From Aquisalimonas sp. (GTDB taxonomy: Bacteria; Pseudomonadota; Gammaproteobacteria; Nitrococcales; Aquisalimonadaceae), in the NCBI GenBank assembly GCA_007127625.1, contig SKYZ01000377.1:1-9525 (forward strand): 9,525 nt of DNA. The letters run 5' to 3'. A program made the position numbers and the translations under genes. The notes under the pieces were generated by a model that saw only the letters and a list, made by a program, of their open reading frames with translations, ran no database searches and was not told the DNA's origin. This document shows, piece after piece, positions 7,496-9,525 of the stretch (positions are counted from its first letter, which is position 1; every line of letters begins with the position of its first letter).

Positions 7496-9232
7496 TCACG
7501 TCGCCACGTTGCGGGATCGAGAGTACGTCCACTCTGGGCGGCTCTGCGTCGCTGCGACGCGCTTTGCGAATCCGGCCATGGCCATGACATCCGCTGGTCG
7601 GTGAATATAGAAACCTTGAATGTTCTGGCACCCTAATCCGTGAAGCATGCTTAACTGCGCGTCGTCCTCGACACCCTCGGCGATGGTCTCGAGTTCTAGG
7701 GACTGAACGAATTCGATGAGGCGCGCTACGAACTTATGACCCCCATCGTCGCCCAATGCCGTGACGAACTCGCGATCGATCTTGATCGCATTGACTGGGA
7801 GGCGACTCACGTGGCTCAACGAGGAGAAGCCGGTTCCGAAATCATCCAGGGCCAGGCGCACACCAAGCCGGGATAAGCCATCGATGACCGAGGCGGTGAC
7901 ATCACAGACAGTCAGTTCGGAAGTTTCAACGATCTCGATCTCCAAGGCATCGGGCGGGATTTCGTGGTAGCGCAAGATCGCCTCCACTTCGGCGTGAAAG
8001 GCGGGATCAGCCAACTGTCGAGCACTCACGTTCACCGCGACTCTTGGTATCGGAATCCGGCTCGCCCACCAACTCCGGAGCTGGCGACATGCCTCATTAA
8101 GCACCCAACGACCACATCGCATGATCAGGCCGGTCTCTTCCAATACCGGGATAAACTCTGCCGGGGAGACTGACCCCAGGTAAGGATGATTCCAGCGCAA
8201 CAAGGCCTCCACGGCGCGGACTGATCCGGATTCGAGATGGATCTGCGGCTGGTAGGCGAGACTGAGTTCACCGCGATATGAAGCCTGCTGGATCTCGTTG
8301 CGCACGCTGAAGTGACGCGAGGCCGTCACGCTCATGTTCCGGTGATAACGTCGCTTTCCGATGCCCTGCTCTTTGGCCTGATACATGGCCGTGTCTGCAT
8401 GCTTCTGCAATGTGAAACTGTCATCACCGTCATCAGGTGCGATCGCGATGCCGATGCTGGCACTCAAGTGCACCGGACGGAGCCCAATGCGGAACTCCGG
8501 TTGCATCGCCTCGAGGAGGGCGTTTGCGTAGCTTTCAGATCGAGCGGTGGCACCCGCGCCCCGAACAACAATCCCGAATTCGTCGCCACCCATGCGGGCC
8601 AGCAGGTCGGGAGCTTCCACCACGCCACTCATGCGGGATCCGACGTCGAAGAGCAGATGGTCACCGACCAAATGGCCGAAGGTATCGTTGATTGCCTTGA
8701 AGCCATCCAAGTCTATGAGCAATAGGCCTACTCCGCTGCCGGCTTCGCGGTTGACCAAGGCTTCCTCGATTGCCTCTTGCAGCCGGGCCCTATTCGGAAG
8801 ATCGGTCACCTGGTCGATATACGCCAGTCGTTGCAGCCGCGACTCGGCGGACTTCTCGTCGGAGACATCTCGACCGGTGGAGACGAAGTGTGTGATCCGA
8901 CCGCTTTCATCGAACACAGGTGTAATCGTCTTGGCTTCATGGTAGATCGTGCCCCCTTTGCGGCGATTCACGAACACGTGCCGAAAAGGAAACCCTGCAT
9001 GCAGCGTGCGCCACAGGTCGCGGTAGAACGACTTGGTGTGAGCGCCGGACTTCACCAGAGACGGTTTCTTTCCGAGGGCCTCGCGCTTGTTGTAGCCAGT
9101 CATCAACACGAAGCTCTCGTTCACATAGAGGATCCGGCCAACCGCGTCGGTAATCACAACCGAATCCGCGATCTGCTCGAATACACTCGTGAAAACCTCG
9201 TCTCTCAGACTGATTCCCGATTCTTCATTCAT
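7496..9232 (-). CDS. Soluble PAS-GGDEF-EAL protein (c-di-GMP cyclase/phosphodiesterase)
   Basis: This 578-residue cytoplasmic hybrid c-di-GMP protein has no membrane segment. PAS spans about 12-125 (VVITDAVGRILYVNESF near its start, then NRRKGGTIYHEAKTITPV); the cofactor is unknown. GGDEF spans about 135-297: DLDGFK at 174-179, NDTFGH, and GGDEF at 215-219. The inhibitory-site position reads EAPD (206-209), so the arginine of RxxD is missing and product inhibition is probably weak or absent. The EAL domain spans about 315-555 and looks catalytically complete: EAL at 342-344, N401, E431/E433, D463/D464, K484, E519 and Q539. An upstream in-frame TTG at 9325 would add 31 residues without domain similarity, so ATG at 9232 is preferred, although it has no strong Shine-Dalgarno. 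The protein ends two bases before a terminator hairpin. It is probably transcribed alone or last in its unit; net activity cannot be read from sequence. Confidence 0.93.
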   Translation of the reverse strand: MNEESGISLRDEVFTSVFEQIADSVVITDAVGRILYVNESFVLMTGYNKREALGKKPSLVKSGAHTKSFYRDLWRTLHAGFPFRHVFVNRRKGGTIYHEAKTITPVFDESGRITHFVSTGRDVSDEKSAESRLQRLAYIDQVTDLPNRARLQEAIEEALVNREAGSGVGLLLIDLDGFKAINDTFGHLVGDHLLFDVGSRMSGVVEAPDLLARMGGDEFGIVVRGAGATARSESYANALLEAMQPEFRIGLRPVHLSASIGIAIAPDDGDDSFTLQKHADTAMYQAKEQGIGKRRYHRNMSVTASRHFSVRNEIQQASYRGELSLAYQPQIHLESGSVRAVEALLRWNHPYLGSVSPAEFIPVLEETGLIMRCGRWVLNEACRQLRSWWASRIPIPRVAVNVSARQLADPAFHAEVEAILRYHEIPPDALEIEIVETSELTVCDVTASVIDGLSRLGVRLALDDFGTGFSSLSHVSRLPVNAIKIDREFVTALGDDGGHKFVARLIEFVQSLELETIAEGVEDDAQLSMLHGLGCQNIQGFYIHRPADVMAMAGFAKRVAATQSRPEWTYSRSRNVAT

Positions 9233-9446
9233 ATTGTTAATCCAAGCGGTTGGTCGTTGACCGTGTCGACTTTTCTTCTGTACAGGTGCTGGCCACGAGC
9301 AAACCGATGCTGCCCGCAGCAACAACGCAGTTAGTGGTTAACCAACCGGGGGTAGGGGGAGGCAAAAACAGATTCAATCACGCGGGGTAACGGCGTAATG
9401 CAAGTCTCGCTCTTAATAGGTAGCACGTGCCAACAGGATCTACAAC
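9233..9446 (-). promoter_or_regulatory. Leader/upstream region of the soluble PAS-GGDEF-EAL gene
   Basis: This is non-coding sequence before the ATG at 9232. Directly before the start the minus strand reads CTTGGATTAACAAT, with no good Shine-Dalgarno, so translation may be weak or regulated. It contains the 10-bp palindrome TGGTTAACCA (9335-9344), the second copy of the shared G-rich motif, and the palindrome GCACGTGC (9423-9430). No convincing sigma-70 or sigma-54 promoter stands out. On the + strand the longest start-to-stop frame I checked here, from the ATG at 9398, is only 26 codons and is not supported. Confidence 0.45.
9340..9357 (-). promoter_or_regulatory. Shared leader motif, copy 2 (candidate regulator site)
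   Basis: The + strand reads AACCAACCGGGGGTAGGG, 108-125 nt upstream of the soluble enzyme's ATG. It matches copy 1 upstream of the Aer-like operon apart from a two-base-versus-one-base difference between AACCA and CGGGGGTAGGG, and has the same orientation relative to its gene. It abuts the TGGTTAACCA palindrome. Confidence 0.35.
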
Positions 9447-9524
9447 CTAGGTGCTGCTCGCATCAACGGGAACTGTGATCAACTCCTCGTTCAGCGTCGT
9501 CGCAGCGTATCGATGGCTGCTCCG
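9447..9524 (-). CDS. Possible 3' end of a further minus-strand gene (25 codons, off the edge)
   Basis: One minus-strand frame is open from the right edge to a TAG at 9447-9449 and would encode a tail ending LNEELITVPVDASST. Nothing identifies it. A second minus frame is open from the edge only to a TGA at 9491-9493, and some + frames also run off the edge, so this may be chance. If real, an upstream gene would precede the soluble PAS-GGDEF-EAL gene by about 215 nt in the same direction. Confidence 0.2.
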   Translation of the reverse strand, partial: RSSHRYAATTLNEELITVPVDASST

Positions 9525-9525
9525 C

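Noticed and set aside
9348..9362. G-runs considered as a G-quadruplex
   Set aside because: Only two long G-runs and one GG pair are present, short of the four runs needed for a canonical quadruplex.
9423..9440. TGGCACG on the minus strand, considered as a sigma-54 -24 element
   Set aside because: The required GC at the -12 position with GG-N10-GC spacing is absent.
9475..9525. GTG-initiated + strand frame running off the right edge
   Set aside because: It is only 17 codons inside the window, with no good ribosome binding site and competing open frames on the minus strand.

Overview
The window looks like chromosome from a motile, free-living proteobacterium. It is GC-rich with G/C-biased third codon positions, genes are tightly packed, and signalling domains are dense. 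The Aer-type receptor and the PctA-like receptor hairpin sequence suggest a gammaproteobacterium of the pseudomonad or Chromatiales kind. No rRNA, tRNA or ribosomal protein is present to confirm this, so the placement is inference. I see no mobile element, CRISPR array or RNA gene.

Layout. Bases 1-650 (+) carry the 3' two thirds of a class I nitronate monooxygenase whose start lies off the left edge. It converges across about 155 nt on a three-gene block on the minus strand, transcribed right to left: an Aer-like redox/aerotaxis receptor (7293-5704), a membrane-bound sensor-PAS-GGDEF-EAL protein (5670-2899) and a methyl-accepting chemotaxis protein (2857-806). The gaps are 33 and 41 nt and each gene has a good Shine-Dalgarno sequence, so an operon is likely. 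Further right is a second minus-strand unit: a soluble PAS-GGDEF-EAL protein (9232-7496) that ends in an intrinsic terminator at about 7459-7493, directly upstream of the Aer-like gene's leader. The last ~290 bases are mostly non-coding, with a possible gene end at the right edge.

How the genes work together. Two chemoreceptors feed the CheA/CheW array and flagellar switching. Two hybrid proteins make and/or break c-di-GMP, the messenger controlling the swim/attach decision. No cheA, cheW, cheY, cheB or cheR is present, so the receptors must use a phosphorelay encoded elsewhere. The most notable observation is that the extracytoplasmic sensor of the membrane GGDEF-EAL protein and that of the adjacent chemoreceptor look homologous. 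They share an RG-x(3)-A-x-LGG motif, an MGQ-x-RA motif after a gap-free 29-residue stretch, and a (Y/F)DAAT-x-AI motif. This suggests that one stimulus drives a chemotaxis output and a c-di-GMP output from the same transcript. The two hybrid enzymes differ in feedback design: the membrane one keeps the RxxD inhibitory site, the soluble one has lost its arginine. A shared motif (AACCA..CGGGGGTAGGG on the + strand) lies about 100-125 nt upstream of both minus-strand units and may be a common control site.
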